DNA of 64,000 bases from Tatlockia sp. (GTDB taxonomy: Bacteria; Pseudomonadota; Gammaproteobacteria; Legionellales; Legionellaceae): positions 99,020-163,019 of the forward strand of contig JACCVV010000063.1 of assembly GCA_013697955.1 (NCBI GenBank). The letters are read 5' to 3'. The position numbers and the translations under genes were made by a program. Of this stretch, positions 1 to 9,068 are shown in pieces. Position 1 is the first letter of the stretch, and each line of letters opens with the position of its first letter. Under the pieces are notes generated by a model. The model ran no database searches. It was not told the DNA's origin and worked only from the letters and a program-made list of their open reading frames with translations.

Positions 1-2
1 CT

Positions 3-53
3 GAACAGTTTAAAGAATTGGTGCGACCAGAAGAAATGGTTAATCCTAAATAA
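3..53 (+). CDS. 3' end of an unidentified gene
   Basis: Only the last 16 codons are in the window. They read EQFKELVRPEEMVNPK and end in TAA, and a hairpin terminator follows 10 bases later. The tail is hydrophilic with no recognisable motif, so the product cannot be named. The reading frame is chosen because it is open from the window edge and is directly followed by the terminator. Confidence 0.5.
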   Translation, partial: EQFKELVRPEEMVNPK

Positions 54-62
54 GATTTTGAG

Positions 63-94
63 AGCGTCCTTTGGCCATACTTGGGACGCTTTCT
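63..94 (+). terminator. Rho-independent terminator
   Basis: A perfect 7-bp stem (AGCGTCC at 63-69, GGACGCT at 84-90) encloses a 14-base loop and is followed by TTCT. It lies 10 bases after the stop of the truncated plus-strand gene and also overlaps the 3' end of the convergent GDPD gene. The T tract is short, so it may act as a weak or bidirectional terminator. Confidence 0.55.
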
Positions 95-896
95 ACTCCG
101 ATGATTTAGCCGTATTGCCATCCCTTTTTAACTCATCCAGACAATTAGTTAGCAGGCTAAGGTTGTCTGAAAACACCCAGTACATACCGCGATTTAATTC
201 CCTGTATAACCCCGATCGAGAATCAACCATACCGACACCAACTAATTTTTGAGCTAATTGAAGTTTTTTTATTTTTAAATTATTCATTAAAAAATAATGG
301 CCAAGGATGCCGCCATAATTTTTTTCCATTGCAAGCTTACAAAATTGACTCACATTGTTATGTATGGGGATCAATAACATGGAAGAAGTAGGGAAAGAAC
401 TGAGTGAGCTAAACAAAGAAGCATCAAGGCTAAGAAGATGATAATCCTGGCCTGGCACCAAAGAATTTAACTCCTCTTTTAAAGTCTCTTCCGAGTGAAA
501 AGGCGCTTTTAGCTCGATAAATAAATGCATCCTTCTACCATAGCGTTCAACGACCTCGCGAAGACTAGGGATTTCTGGCACTAACTGGCGAAGCGTTTTA
601 AAATTCAATTCATTAATAAAGAGATTTTTACCCCAAAGCCTATTCAAGCAGGGATCATGGTTAACCACCAATACGCCATCCGCTGTCGCGTGGATATCAA
701 GCTCTATTCCAAAAGCGCCTAGAGCAAGCGCTCGTGAAAAGGCCGCGTCGGTGTTTTCAACAATACCTGATTGGTGGTCATGTGCACCACGATGTGCGAT
801 AAGGCAGGCTTCGTTCGCATTGGTTTCACTTGGGATTTTTCGAGGTAAACAAGCAAAAAAACCATCTAATATTTTTTCAGCAACATTCAAAAACAT
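93..896 (-). CDS. glycerophosphodiester phosphodiesterase family protein
   Basis: GDPD-family TIM barrel that hydrolyses glycerophosphodiesters to glycerol 3-phosphate and an alcohol. The N-terminal half has the full family signature: HRG at residues 35-37, EN at 47-48, ELD at 65-67, then DG and the HD pair at 80-81, supplying the catalytic histidines and metal-binding acids. The length (267 residues) is normal for a single-domain bacterial GDPD. I place the start at the ATG at 896. An in-frame TTG at 950 would add 18 basic residues, and neither start has a convincing Shine-Dalgarno sequence. No clear signal peptide is visible, so it is probably cytoplasmic. The family is secure; the substrate is unknown. 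Confidence 0.88.
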   Translation of the reverse strand: MFLNVAEKILDGFFACLPRKIPSETNANEACLIAHRGAHDHQSGIVENTDAAFSRALALGAFGIELDIHATADGVLVVNHDPCLNRLWGKNLFINELNFKTLRQLVPEIPSLREVVERYGRRMHLFIELKAPFHSEETLKEELNSLVPGQDYHLLSLDASLFSSLSSFPTSSMLLIPIHNNVSQFCKLAMEKNYGGILGHYFLMNNLKIKKLQLAQKLVGVGMVDSRSGLYRELNRGMYWVFSDNLSLLTNCLDELKRDGNTAKSSE

Positions 897-1061
897 GTCA
901 TATCTAATCAATTTAAAGTTAATGCCGATTCTGCATTTATTTTTTTTCAAAATCTAGAGCCTATTATTCATTAATAGGAAATTTAATAAATTAGTTATAC
1001 TTAATAATTCCCTAATGTTTTATATATATGATATTTATAAATCAGTATTTTGGAATCTTTT

Positions 1062-3446
1062 ATGTGGGATAAAAAAGAGGAACAGCGACTACATTTAAAT
1101 CTAATTAAAGGGCAGATAGACAATTTATCTCCAGAGCTTCGCGATGTTGTAGACGAAGTCGAGTATATTGAGGAAAGACTTAAAAATCATTATTCAGTTA
1201 TTTCAACTACTAACGACATCCTAAACCTGTTAATTCCTGAAAACATTCAAAATCAATCAACAACTTTATTGCTAATCAATATCTTAAGAAAAACATTTTA
1301 CTCTCAAATAATAAAAAAAATGATTCTGGATTTGGGCGAGAAATTGCAGATTGAGGAAAATTCCTTTATCGATTCTCTGTTCAATTTAAGCTTTACCGAG
1401 CCAAAAACGTCAATTCCTGAAAACAGGCAAGACATTGCAAAAATGTCTAAAAAAGAATTTATAAGCTTACTCAGAGAGCTAGATAGCATTTTGTATAAAG
1501 GCGATTTGCAGAAAAAAATTAGTCCCGGGTTCATGAAAGAGATTCACTCCTTCTATCAGAAAGAATTTGGCGCAATGAATAAGGAATTAATTTCAAAATT
1601 AACAAGTGCTGATCTGATTGAGGAGAAAAAAGAAAAAATTTCTGCATCTATAAAGCAGATTGAATCCTTAATCACTGAAGAGTACTCAAGACTAAATTCC
1701 ATGATGAATAAAGATATACCCCAAGCCGAAAATTTAATGCTTGAACTAAATACTGTGGAAAAAAATATAAATGACATTAAAGAAAAACAACTCACACAAT
1801 TTAGCAGAAGTTACTGGGAACAATCTCATCAATTAGAAAGTCTTAATCAAATTTTTAACGATTTGGAGCTAATCAATAAAAATCTGATAATAAGCAAAGA
1901 AATAGTGGGTGCTTTGGTAAGCGAGGACTTAACAGCTAAGCCTGCCCAAGGTACGAAAATTCAAATATTAAATAAAACTAAAGTAAAAATTGTCGACAAC
2001 TTCGAACTCGCTACTGTTGCAAAAATAGAGCAGGAATTGAAACAGCAACAAGCCTTAATAAAACGACAGGAAATGGCTAATAAATTGTATATAGCCACCA
2101 CCTCTTTTGATTCATTAAGATCAAAACTTGAGACCTCGATTAAAGATTGCAAGGAATTAAATCAATTTCCACTTGTAAAAAACGATTCTGAAGTGAAGTT
2201 TTTCATCGTTAAAAATCAAGAATTGTGGAATCATTCCTTAGAACTTATCAATGCTGATCTTGCATCCCTTTTCCCGGAATTGGATAAGATAAATGCAATT
2301 ACCCAGCAACAACAGCAAACCATTAGTATTGAAATGATTAACGCTAAGTTAGAAGCTATCAATAATAAAATGGTTGCTAATAACGAAAGTCTGAAAATTG
2401 CAATTCTATCTGCTGAAGAAAAGCGAAAATATGCCGTAGGTTTAGCTCATTTTGAAATAACTTCGAACTTAAATGAACTGATTAGCTATAAAAAAGAAAT
2501 TGAAAAGAGGCCTGCCTATAACGTTGTATTGAAGGAGTTGAACCTAAAAATTATTTACGAACAACGAAATCTCGAAATTCTTCCGAAATATACTCTACAA
2601 AATATAAAAATTACTCATGAAAAAGCAGTCAAAAGAATCAATAATCTATTAGAAAATGAAATTGTAAAAAACATTAATAATCAATTTATCACCGAATTTA
2701 AGGCCGTGATGGAAAACCTGATGGTTCTAAAAGAACGGAAATCAACTGAACTCTCTAGTGTTGAGAACTTTGATATTAAAGATCTTGAAATCAGGCTTTT
2801 AAATTTGAATAAAAATCATCCTGAGATACAAGATAGCTACCAAATTTTTGACTTGGATTTCGCTGAACTAAGGGAATTAAACGTTGAGGTCAATAACAAA
2901 GAAAACGAAGCATTTCTTTACCGAAAAAAGAGAGCAACAAGATTAAATTCGCAAGAAGTGGAAATAGTAAATGCAATTATTTCAGAAATTTCTCAGGCCA
3001 TAGACGCACGAAAGGAAGAATTGGAGGGTAAAAATATAGAAAATGATCCGATAATTTTAACACTTCAAGAATTCATGACTATTTTAAACCTCAGAAAATT
3101 AAACTATACAGATTTAAAGAAAAACTATAATTCTTCTCCAGAATTCATAGAAGAATTCATAGATACGATGAAGACAACCCTTTGCGAAGAAAAACTTATC
3201 AAATTAACCGATGCAACATCCTATGTACTTAGAGATCTTATTAATAAAATCGCAATAATCATTGAATCTTTGATTCAAAAACTAGATTTAGCGACCAATA
3301 AACCTCCCTACCGCGCCCAATTTTGGCCCTTACCAACTGAAACCAAAATTGTTAATGCAGCCAACGCAGCCTATCATTCGTTTACAGAATTAAAGCAAAA
3401 TTTATTAGCTGAAGAACAACCTATGCTAGCTAAAATGGAGTTATAA
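1062..3446 (+). CDS. long coiled-coil protein, candidate Dot/Icm effector
   Basis: No family recognised. The 794-residue product is lysine/glutamate-rich with almost continuous heptad-like helices, no signal peptide and no clear membrane segment. The C-terminus is acidic and ends in small or hydrophobic residues (AEEQPMLAKMEL), resembling the E-rich translocation signals of Legionella Dot/Icm substrates. Start: the ATG at 1062 has GGA seven bases upstream; a TTG at 1050 is in frame but less likely. The base composition is very AT-rich. A segment near residues 750-775 (RAQFW, TETK, alanine-rich helix) resembles the end of the coiled-coil protein at 58692-61016, suggesting a paralogous pair. 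The effector role is inferred only from the C-terminus and genus habits. Confidence 0.75.
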   Translation: MWDKKEEQRLHLNLIKGQIDNLSPELRDVVDEVEYIEERLKNHYSVISTTNDILNLLIPENIQNQSTTLLLINILRKTFYSQIIKKMILDLGEKLQIEENSFIDSLFNLSFTEPKTSIPENRQDIAKMSKKEFISLLRELDSILYKGDLQKKISPGFMKEIHSFYQKEFGAMNKELISKLTSADLIEEKKEKISASIKQIESLITEEYSRLNSMMNKDIPQAENLMLELNTVEKNINDIKEKQLTQFSRSYWEQSHQLESLNQIFNDLELINKNLIISKEIVGALVSEDLTAKPAQGTKIQILNKTKVKIVDNFELATVAKIEQELKQQQALIKRQEMANKLYIATTSFDSLRSKLETSIKDCKELNQFPLVKNDSEVKFFIVKNQELWNHSLELINADLASLFPELDKINAITQQQQQTISIEMINAKLEAINNKMVANNESLKIAILSAEEKRKYAVGLAHFEITSNLNELISYKKEIEKRPAYNVVLKELNLKIIYEQRNLEILPKYTLQNIKITHEKAVKRINNLLENEIVKNINNQFITEFKAVMENLMVLKERKSTELSSVENFDIKDLEIRLLNLNKNHPEIQDSYQIFDLDFAELRELNVEVNNKENEAFLYRKKRATRLNSQEVEIVNAIISEISQAIDARKEELEGKNIENDPIILTLQEFMTILNLRKLNYTDLKKNYNSSPEFIEEFIDTMKTTLCEEKLIKLTDATSYVLRDLINKIAIIIESLIQKLDLATNKPPYRAQFWPLPTETKIVNAANAAYHSFTELKQNLLAEEQPMLAKMEL

Positions 3447-3469
3447 GGAGTTGCAAATAGATAAAAGTG

Positions 3470-3498
3470 TTGACAGAAAAAGCAATCTTAAGTAATTT
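3470..3498 (+). promoter_or_regulatory. sigma70 promoter of tRNA-Leu
   Basis: A perfect -35 box TTGACA (3470-3475) and a -10 box TAATTT (3493-3498) are separated by exactly 17 bases. The predicted transcription start is near 3505, four bases before the mature tRNA 5' end, so the precursor leader would be very short. This places the tRNA in its own transcription unit, independent of the upstream coiled-coil gene. Confidence 0.7.
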
Positions 3499-3508
3499 AG
3501 CGACCATT

Positions 3509-3595
3509 GCCGAGGTGGTGGAATTGGTAGACACGCTAGCTTCAGGTGCTAGTGGGGGAAACCCCGTGGAGGTTCGAGTCCTCTTCTCGGTACCA
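3509..3595 (+). tRNA. tRNA-Leu (anticodon CAG)
   Basis: An 87-base class II tRNA with an encoded CCA end. The acceptor stem GCCGAGG pairs with TCTCGGT using G-T wobbles at its ends. The anticodon stem CTAGC/GCTAG encloses the loop TTCAGGT, giving anticodon CAG for CUG codons. There is a short GC-rich variable arm (GGGG/CCCC) and a T loop TTCGAGT. The sequence closely parallels bacterial leucine tRNAs starting GCCGAGGTGG. No duplicated 3' end was noticed nearby, so there is no sign that an integrated element uses this gene. Confidence 0.96.
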
Positions 3596-3778
3596 TTTAA
3601 GTTAAACAGGATCATTAAACCTAAACTAATCAACGATTAACATTCTAATTATTCAAAATTCCTAAGTAATTAACCAGTTCATCAAAGAGCTAACAAGACC
3701 CCTCAAAGTATGGTCCGAATTATTAAAACCCGTGGGCTAGATTTATAAGGGCATCACCTGTAGAACCAAGCTCATTGC

Positions 3779-4678
3779 TTAGCTTAAGGGGGTTTGCTCA
3801 TTAAAAATCATAGATCCCTTATCGTTAACAACAATCTTCCCCAACTTATTACCATGACAAATAGAACTTCCAGCTGCTAACCCTTCCAGCCATTGAACTT
3901 TATCACCTTCAGCAAATAACAGAATAACCGTCGATCCTAATTTAAAATAACCTAATTCTTCCCCTTGTTTTATTAAGTCAGACTCCGATAAAGAGGTTAA
4001 ATCGATTTCCTGCATTTTTTTTGATCGCTTGAGGTCTCCATGCCATCGGGTGCCGATTGCACCGACAATGGTTGCTCCGACCAAGACTATGGCCATTAAT
4101 CCCAATTTGGTTTCAAAAAAACAGACGAGGCGTTCGTTGCGAGCGAATAGATGGGGAATGACCCTTGCAGTTGTAGGTTGTACTGAAAACAATTTACCAG
4201 GAACATAAATCATTCGCTTTAATTGGGCATCGATTGGCATATGAATGCGATGATAGTCTTTAGGTGAAAGATAGATAGTTGCAAATGAGCCTTGATTGAA
4301 CTTCTCACTTAGTACCGGTTCACAAGCTAGTAGTTTTGCAACTGTATAATTGCGGCCTTTAGCTTGCAAAATTTGGTTGTCATGAATTGAGCCAATTTCA
4401 CTAATCGAACCATCTACCGGTGACACAATATCACACTTTGCCAGAGGTCTTGAATCAGCTTTTAAATGGCGGATAAAAAATTCATTGAAGCAAGAATATT
4501 TTTCCGGATTTTCTTCAAAGGCCTCGGCCATGTTGACATCATAGCGCTTAATAAAATCCCGAATAAGCCAGTTTTTCACAATAGGCACTTTCACATTGGC
4601 CATAAAACCTGCGAAATGGGTTAACCCATGTTTGGGTAATATAAGCTGAGGCAGAGTTTTTAAATAATCTTTAAACAT
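3779..4678 (-). CDS. psd: phosphatidylserine decarboxylase proenzyme
   Basis: Membrane-associated pyruvoyl enzyme that converts phosphatidylserine to phosphatidylethanolamine. Key residues are visible: the SPVDG aspartate at about residue 89, the DYHRIH histidines at about 143-146, and the self-cleavage motif LGST at 247-250, whose serine becomes the pyruvoyl group. At 299 residues it has the usual length of the proteobacterial type I enzyme. It stands alone on the minus strand, convergent with tRNA-Leu, and the 182-base gap between them shows no convincing terminator. Phosphatidylserine synthase is not in this window. Confidence 0.97.
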   Translation of the reverse strand: MFKDYLKTLPQLILPKHGLTHFAGFMANVKVPIVKNWLIRDFIKRYDVNMAEAFEENPEKYSCFNEFFIRHLKADSRPLAKCDIVSPVDGSISEIGSIHDNQILQAKGRNYTVAKLLACEPVLSEKFNQGSFATIYLSPKDYHRIHMPIDAQLKRMIYVPGKLFSVQPTTARVIPHLFARNERLVCFFETKLGLMAIVLVGATIVGAIGTRWHGDLKRSKKMQEIDLTSLSESDLIKQGEELGYFKLGSTVILLFAEGDKVQWLEGLAAGSSICHGNKLGKIVVNDKGSMIFNEQTPLS

Positions 4679-4742
4679 AGGCGTCTGATATAAAAAGGTT
4701 GCAATAATACCTTGAAAAGGCCGGCGTTGCTATTTTGGCCCC

Positions 4743-7700
4743 TCAGTTGAGTTTATTCATGACCTCAATGGTTTCTTCTAAAGTTTCATTATTAATGATT
4801 TTGTAAGCCTCTTCCGATCGAGTACTAGTAAAAAAGAAGAAATCACCCGTTTTTTTATAGTGCTGCTCATGTAAATACCAACCTGCTCCAAGGGTAAAAA
4901 TCGTCAGGGCAATTGTCGCAAAATTAACTAAAGCGGCTTTAATCCATCTCGCGCATTCATCCTGATCGATTTGTAAAGGGGTGAGAATGGCTTGTTCTGC
5001 GTTTTTAATCCTTAAGGTTAAATTCGCAGCTTTCTCACCGGCCTCTATTTCTGAATCCGGCCTTAAACCCTCATAAAGCGCTAAGTATAAATTTTTTCGA
5101 TAATCCGCTTCGGGCCTTTCAAGCGCTTTAAGCTTATGAGGATGCTCCTTCGCAAGGCGTGTTTTTATATTCTCGCTTTCGGCTTCTATTTTTCGCACAG
5201 CTTTATAAAAATATCTGCTTTTTTGATCATCTTTAACTAGAAAATTTATTACCTCACAATCTAAATCAAGAGCTCGTAGTCTATTAATTAAAAGTAGGGA
5301 TTCATCGAGTTGACTGGCTAAATTTTTAATAGCTGAATTGGGTAGTTGGGCTACCCGTTTTTCTCTTCGTTCATCAAGTCCCCTTTGTATAAAGTCTAGC
5401 AGAAAATTTTCTGCCCTAAATGGCAGCTTGGCAAGCAAGAGTCGAAAATCATGGCCTTTTCGGTTTTCACTAATCGCTAATTCAAATACTCGTTTATTGG
5501 TTTGAGCAAGTCGATTAAGCTTGTTAAGGGCTGCAATAATTTCTCCATTTATTGAGGTATCACAACTTAACAATTGCCTGCCAGGCAATTGATGAGCTGC
5601 AGCGCAAGAGATAGCTCTGGCAAGTTTGTGATTCTCCATAAAGAGTTCGAAAGGAATTAATGGTTCTGTTGGCGCTTCTTTTGCGCAATAAAGAAGTGCC
5701 TCTATTGCTGAATTGATGAGTTCTTCCTTAATTCTTGCGTCGGAGGGAAGTTTTAAAAATCCCTCACACACAGTTTTATATACTTCAGCTTCAGCCTTTA
5801 AAGTTTTAAGCACTTTGAAAGCTGAAGCGAGTTCATTGGCAAATTCTTTTCTATTGACCAACAGCATGTCTTCAGGGATATCTAATTCCCTAGCCTCTTT
5901 GTAAAGTTGCATCTGCTGTTTAAGAAAGATATCCAACTTTTTTACTTTCATGGTTTTATCATTCGCCAAAAGTGGGTAATTTAAAACTTGATTTAAAAGG
6001 CTAATTGCTTGATTAAAAGTACATTCACCAGCAAAAAAAGTTATTGATGCGGCTAAGGCATCGTTAAGATAGGCTTGTATTATTGGATTATCTTTTTCAG
6101 TGAGACTTAATTCGCTGATAAATAATAAAGTCTGACATACAAAGGGGGATAGATTTTTAAAGTTAAAAGAGATCTCATAACGTTCCAGCAAATTAGCAGG
6201 ACGATGCATTGCTTCATTGAAAGCAAGTTTTTTTAGCTCCTTCGCTGTAAAACCCTTTTCATGTGCTGAGACGATTAATTTCGCCAACTTCGGATAATCT
6301 TGGAAAGAATTTACGAGGTTAAAATATTCTTCCGGTTTAAGCTGTTTTTGTGCCACTAAAAACAAAGTGGCTATTTTTTCATAATGATTTTTAAGGCTGG
6401 ATATCTTCTTAAGAGCGAGCATGGCATTCCCTTCAAACAAACTGGGAAGATGCATTTTTAACCCGAAACTTTTTAAGGTAGAAACAAAATAAACGAAATC
6501 GGGCATCTTGATATAGGCTTTGATAAGGTCTATTCCAACACCTTGTTCATACAAAATCGTACACGCTTTAATTTCGCCTGGTTCCGAACAGAACGATATT
6601 TCTGACAGAAGTTTGTTATTGGGCTCTTGCAAATATTGTTCGGCAATCATGGATAAAAAGCTTGGGGCTAAAGGCATTTGGCGCCATGCTGCTGCTTCTT
6701 TATATTTTGGAATCATGTCGCTAAAGTAAATTTTTACCTCCTCGAGGATCGTCAGACCTTTTGTTCCTTTTTGGGTAATGTAATTAGCTAAATCAATTGG
6801 ATCAAAAAATTCTTCAAGCACAGTATTGGATTCGAGCATTTTTAGCAGAGAAGAAAGCTCATAGTTAGGGATTGTTGGAATATTACACAACACTTTACAT
6901 ATCAGGGCGTGACGAAAGGCATCTTCAGGAAAACTCCAGGTTTTCAAAGATAAGTCTTTTAACTTAAACCAGAAACCTCCTTTTTCAGCGACCTCAATAA
7001 TTTGCTGAAAATAGGTTCTGAAATTTGAAGTTTTCATTAAGAAAACCAGGCATTCAGTTTTTAATTCTTCCTTCAAGGAAGCAGCCAAAAATTCCAGGTT
7101 TTCTGTAAATAATACCTCGTCCAGACCTCGTAAAAAGTCCTCATTGAGTCGCAGATCTTGTTTTGAATTTAAGTTATAGGAATCAAGAAATAAAAGTACA
7201 CGTAGTTGCCTTGCATCTATATTTCTATCGCCCGTAAAGGGAAATTTCAAAATTAATTCATTTAAAGGACTATTTTCATTCAAGCAATCGAGAATTTGTT
7301 TTGCTAAAGGTTGTTGGTTATAGTCATTCAGAATTTCGAGTGCTTTATTCGCCAGGATTTGGGGTAAATGATTAGAAACGGCCTCATTTAATTTTTCATT
7401 TTCATAAGAATTAGTTTTAAGGGGTAAATACTGCAAGAAAAGGTTAATAATTTTGGCATTCTTAGCAATTTTTTGGTCAGAATTTAGAATAAAGCGCATC
7501 ACTGTGCTCAATCTAACCGAACCAATTTGATTAAGAAATTCTTCATTGGGAAAAGTGGTAGAACTGATAGTCGCCTCACTTTTTTGGCAAAAGGGGCGAG
7601 GATCGAAAGAAGTGAAAATCATAGTTTCACGTTCATCAGGCGCAAGGTTCGTATTTTTTACCTGTGAAATTATCCATTTACCCGGATCATCCTGCCGATA

Positions 7701-8081
7701 ATACAACGATAGACTACAGCATGCGCCTTGGTCATCAAGGTATGCAATTGGAAGTGTCTTGATTTGTTTTTGGATAGTTAGCAGGTCTGCTTCGGTTTCA
7801 CCAGGTAAATAAAAAGGTGTTGGAATAATCGGTCCAAAACCGAGTCGAACGTTTTCTGCAGTCATATTTCCCTGGACATAATATTGACTAGGACTTAATT
7901 TTTGATTTAGCCAGGTATTTGTAAATAATTTACTTTCTTTTAAATTTCCCCAAAAAGGAGAGCGTCCTATATCTTTTGCGATAGCATCCGGGCTTTTATC
8001 GTTTGCTTCAGCAAATTTTTCCAAGCCTAAAGTAGTGAATACTTGTTTAGCAGAACCTTTAATTAAAAATGGCATCTTCAT
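4743..8081 (-). CDS. large single-anchor protein, candidate effector
   Basis: No family recognised. The 1112-residue protein is predominantly helical and leucine-rich. It has no N-terminal signal peptide and one hydrophobic segment near residues 1048-1070 (ending LGAGWYLHEQ). A short tail follows, beginning TGDFFFFTSTRS and ending with acidic residues (NETLEETIEVMNKLN). A near-terminal membrane anchor followed by an aromatic FFFF patch and a glutamate-rich tail is a layout I associate with Legionella host-directed proteins, but I cannot name a homologue. The start is the first ATG of MKMP; no Shine-Dalgarno sequence is evident. It is divergent from the DUF2520 gene, and a TATAAT hexamer lies about 20 bases upstream of the start. 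Function unknown. Confidence 0.75.
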   Translation of the reverse strand: MKMPFLIKGSAKQVFTTLGLEKFAEANDKSPDAIAKDIGRSPFWGNLKESKLFTNTWLNQKLSPSQYYVQGNMTAENVRLGFGPIIPTPFYLPGETEADLLTIQKQIKTLPIAYLDDQGACCSLSLYYRQDDPGKWIISQVKNTNLAPDERETMIFTSFDPRPFCQKSEATISSTTFPNEEFLNQIGSVRLSTVMRFILNSDQKIAKNAKIINLFLQYLPLKTNSYENEKLNEAVSNHLPQILANKALEILNDYNQQPLAKQILDCLNENSPLNELILKFPFTGDRNIDARQLRVLLFLDSYNLNSKQDLRLNEDFLRGLDEVLFTENLEFLAASLKEELKTECLVFLMKTSNFRTYFQQIIEVAEKGGFWFKLKDLSLKTWSFPEDAFRHALICKVLCNIPTIPNYELSSLLKMLESNTVLEEFFDPIDLANYITQKGTKGLTILEEVKIYFSDMIPKYKEAAAWRQMPLAPSFLSMIAEQYLQEPNNKLLSEISFCSEPGEIKACTILYEQGVGIDLIKAYIKMPDFVYFVSTLKSFGLKMHLPSLFEGNAMLALKKISSLKNHYEKIATLFLVAQKQLKPEEYFNLVNSFQDYPKLAKLIVSAHEKGFTAKELKKLAFNEAMHRPANLLERYEISFNFKNLSPFVCQTLLFISELSLTEKDNPIIQAYLNDALAASITFFAGECTFNQAISLLNQVLNYPLLANDKTMKVKKLDIFLKQQMQLYKEARELDIPEDMLLVNRKEFANELASAFKVLKTLKAEAEVYKTVCEGFLKLPSDARIKEELINSAIEALLYCAKEAPTEPLIPFELFMENHKLARAISCAAAHQLPGRQLLSCDTSINGEIIAALNKLNRLAQTNKRVFELAISENRKGHDFRLLLAKLPFRAENFLLDFIQRGLDERREKRVAQLPNSAIKNLASQLDESLLLINRLRALDLDCEVINFLVKDDQKSRYFYKAVRKIEAESENIKTRLAKEHPHKLKALERPEADYRKNLYLALYEGLRPDSEIEAGEKAANLTLRIKNAEQAILTPLQIDQDECARWIKAALVNFATIALTIFTLGAGWYLHEQHYKKTGDFFFFTSTRSEEAYKIINNETLEETIEVMNKLN

Positions 8082-8181
8082 CTTGATATAAATAGTTTAA
8101 GCCATTATAACTGAGTACCGGCGGACATACTGATAATTTATAGTAAATATTGTATTAAATTCGATACTTGAGGTGAATATT

Positions 8182-9036
8182 ATGTTAATAAAATTCAATG
8201 TCATTGGTGCCGGTCGACTTGGTACAGCCTTAGCGCTATCTTTAATCAAATCCGGGCAAGGACAACTCATGGCTGTTTGCAATGCCAATTTTAACAAAGC
8301 AAAACTCGCGGTAGAAAAAATTGGTTCAGGAATTGCTGTATCTCGAATATCCGAATTGCCCGCTGCTGATTTAACCTTTATTACTACGCCAGACGATCTT
8401 ATCACCCAGGTAGCTAAGCAATTAGCCTCTGAAAAAATTTTGCCACCGCACTCACTAGTCGCACATTGTTCCGGCGTTTTATCTACAAATGCCCTGTCTT
8501 CCTTAAAGAAAATTAGCTGCCATCTTGCTTCTATTCATCCTTTAAAAGCGTTTAAATCCAACAATGATGATTCATTTATTTTTAACCAGTGCGATTGTGT
8601 TATTGAAGGTGATAGTGAGGCTGTAAACATTATTACCGTTCTTTTTAGTGATATGGGTGCTCGAGTCATTCCAATAAAACCGGAAGACAAAATGATTTAT
8701 CATGCCGCAGCGGTTATGTCTTCAAATTATTTAGTGACCCTAGCTGCGACGGCGATTCAATTATTTAATCAAGCGGGAATATCTAAAAGTTTAGCAAAAG
8801 AGATCACTCAAAATCTTATGACAAGCAGCCTAAACAATATTAAACAATCTGAAATCGCGGCCGATGCGCTAACTGGCCCCTTGCAACGTGGTGATTTAAA
8901 TACAATAAAAAAACATTTAGCCATATTGCCTGCTTCTTTTAGAGATTTGTATTCCAGTGCGGCATTAGCAACGCTTCCCCTGACTACCTTGTCTGATGAA
9001 CTAAAAGAAGAAATAAAAGCGTTAATGTCATCTTGA
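8182..9036 (+). CDS. Rossmann-like and DUF2520 domain protein
   Basis: Predicted NAD(P)-dependent oxidoreductase of the F420-reductase-like / DUF2520 type. The N-terminus has the dinucleotide-binding motif GAGRLG after a first strand (VIGAGRLGTALALSL). A middle segment HCSGVLS... followed by SIHPLKAF is typical of the DUF2520 family. The C-terminal half is the all-helical dimerisation domain. The length (284 residues) matches the family. I choose the ATG at 8182 because GAGGTG at 8170-8175 is a good ribosome site for it; an upstream in-frame GTG at 8173 would lie within that site. It is convergent with parC. The physiological substrate is not known. Confidence 0.85.
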   Translation: MLIKFNVIGAGRLGTALALSLIKSGQGQLMAVCNANFNKAKLAVEKIGSGIAVSRISELPAADLTFITTPDDLITQVAKQLASEKILPPHSLVAHCSGVLSTNALSSLKKISCHLASIHPLKAFKSNNDDSFIFNQCDCVIEGDSEAVNIITVLFSDMGARVIPIKPEDKMIYHAAAVMSSNYLVTLAATAIQLFNQAGISKSLAKEITQNLMTSSLNNIKQSEIAADALTGPLQRGDLNTIKKHLAILPASFRDLYSSAALATLPLTTLSDELKEEIKALMSS

Positions 9037-9068
9037 GAACAGGATTATTAAACATCTTTTTAAATCCT

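Noticed and set aside
3509..3595. tRNA-Leu as an attachment site for an integrated island
   Set aside because: I saw no integrase, no duplicated 3' tRNA segment, and psd follows in ordinary context.
8097..8405. 102-codon minus-strand frame over the start of the DUF2520 gene
   Set aside because: It overlaps a gene with clear motifs and ribosome site; the composition is that of an antisense shadow.
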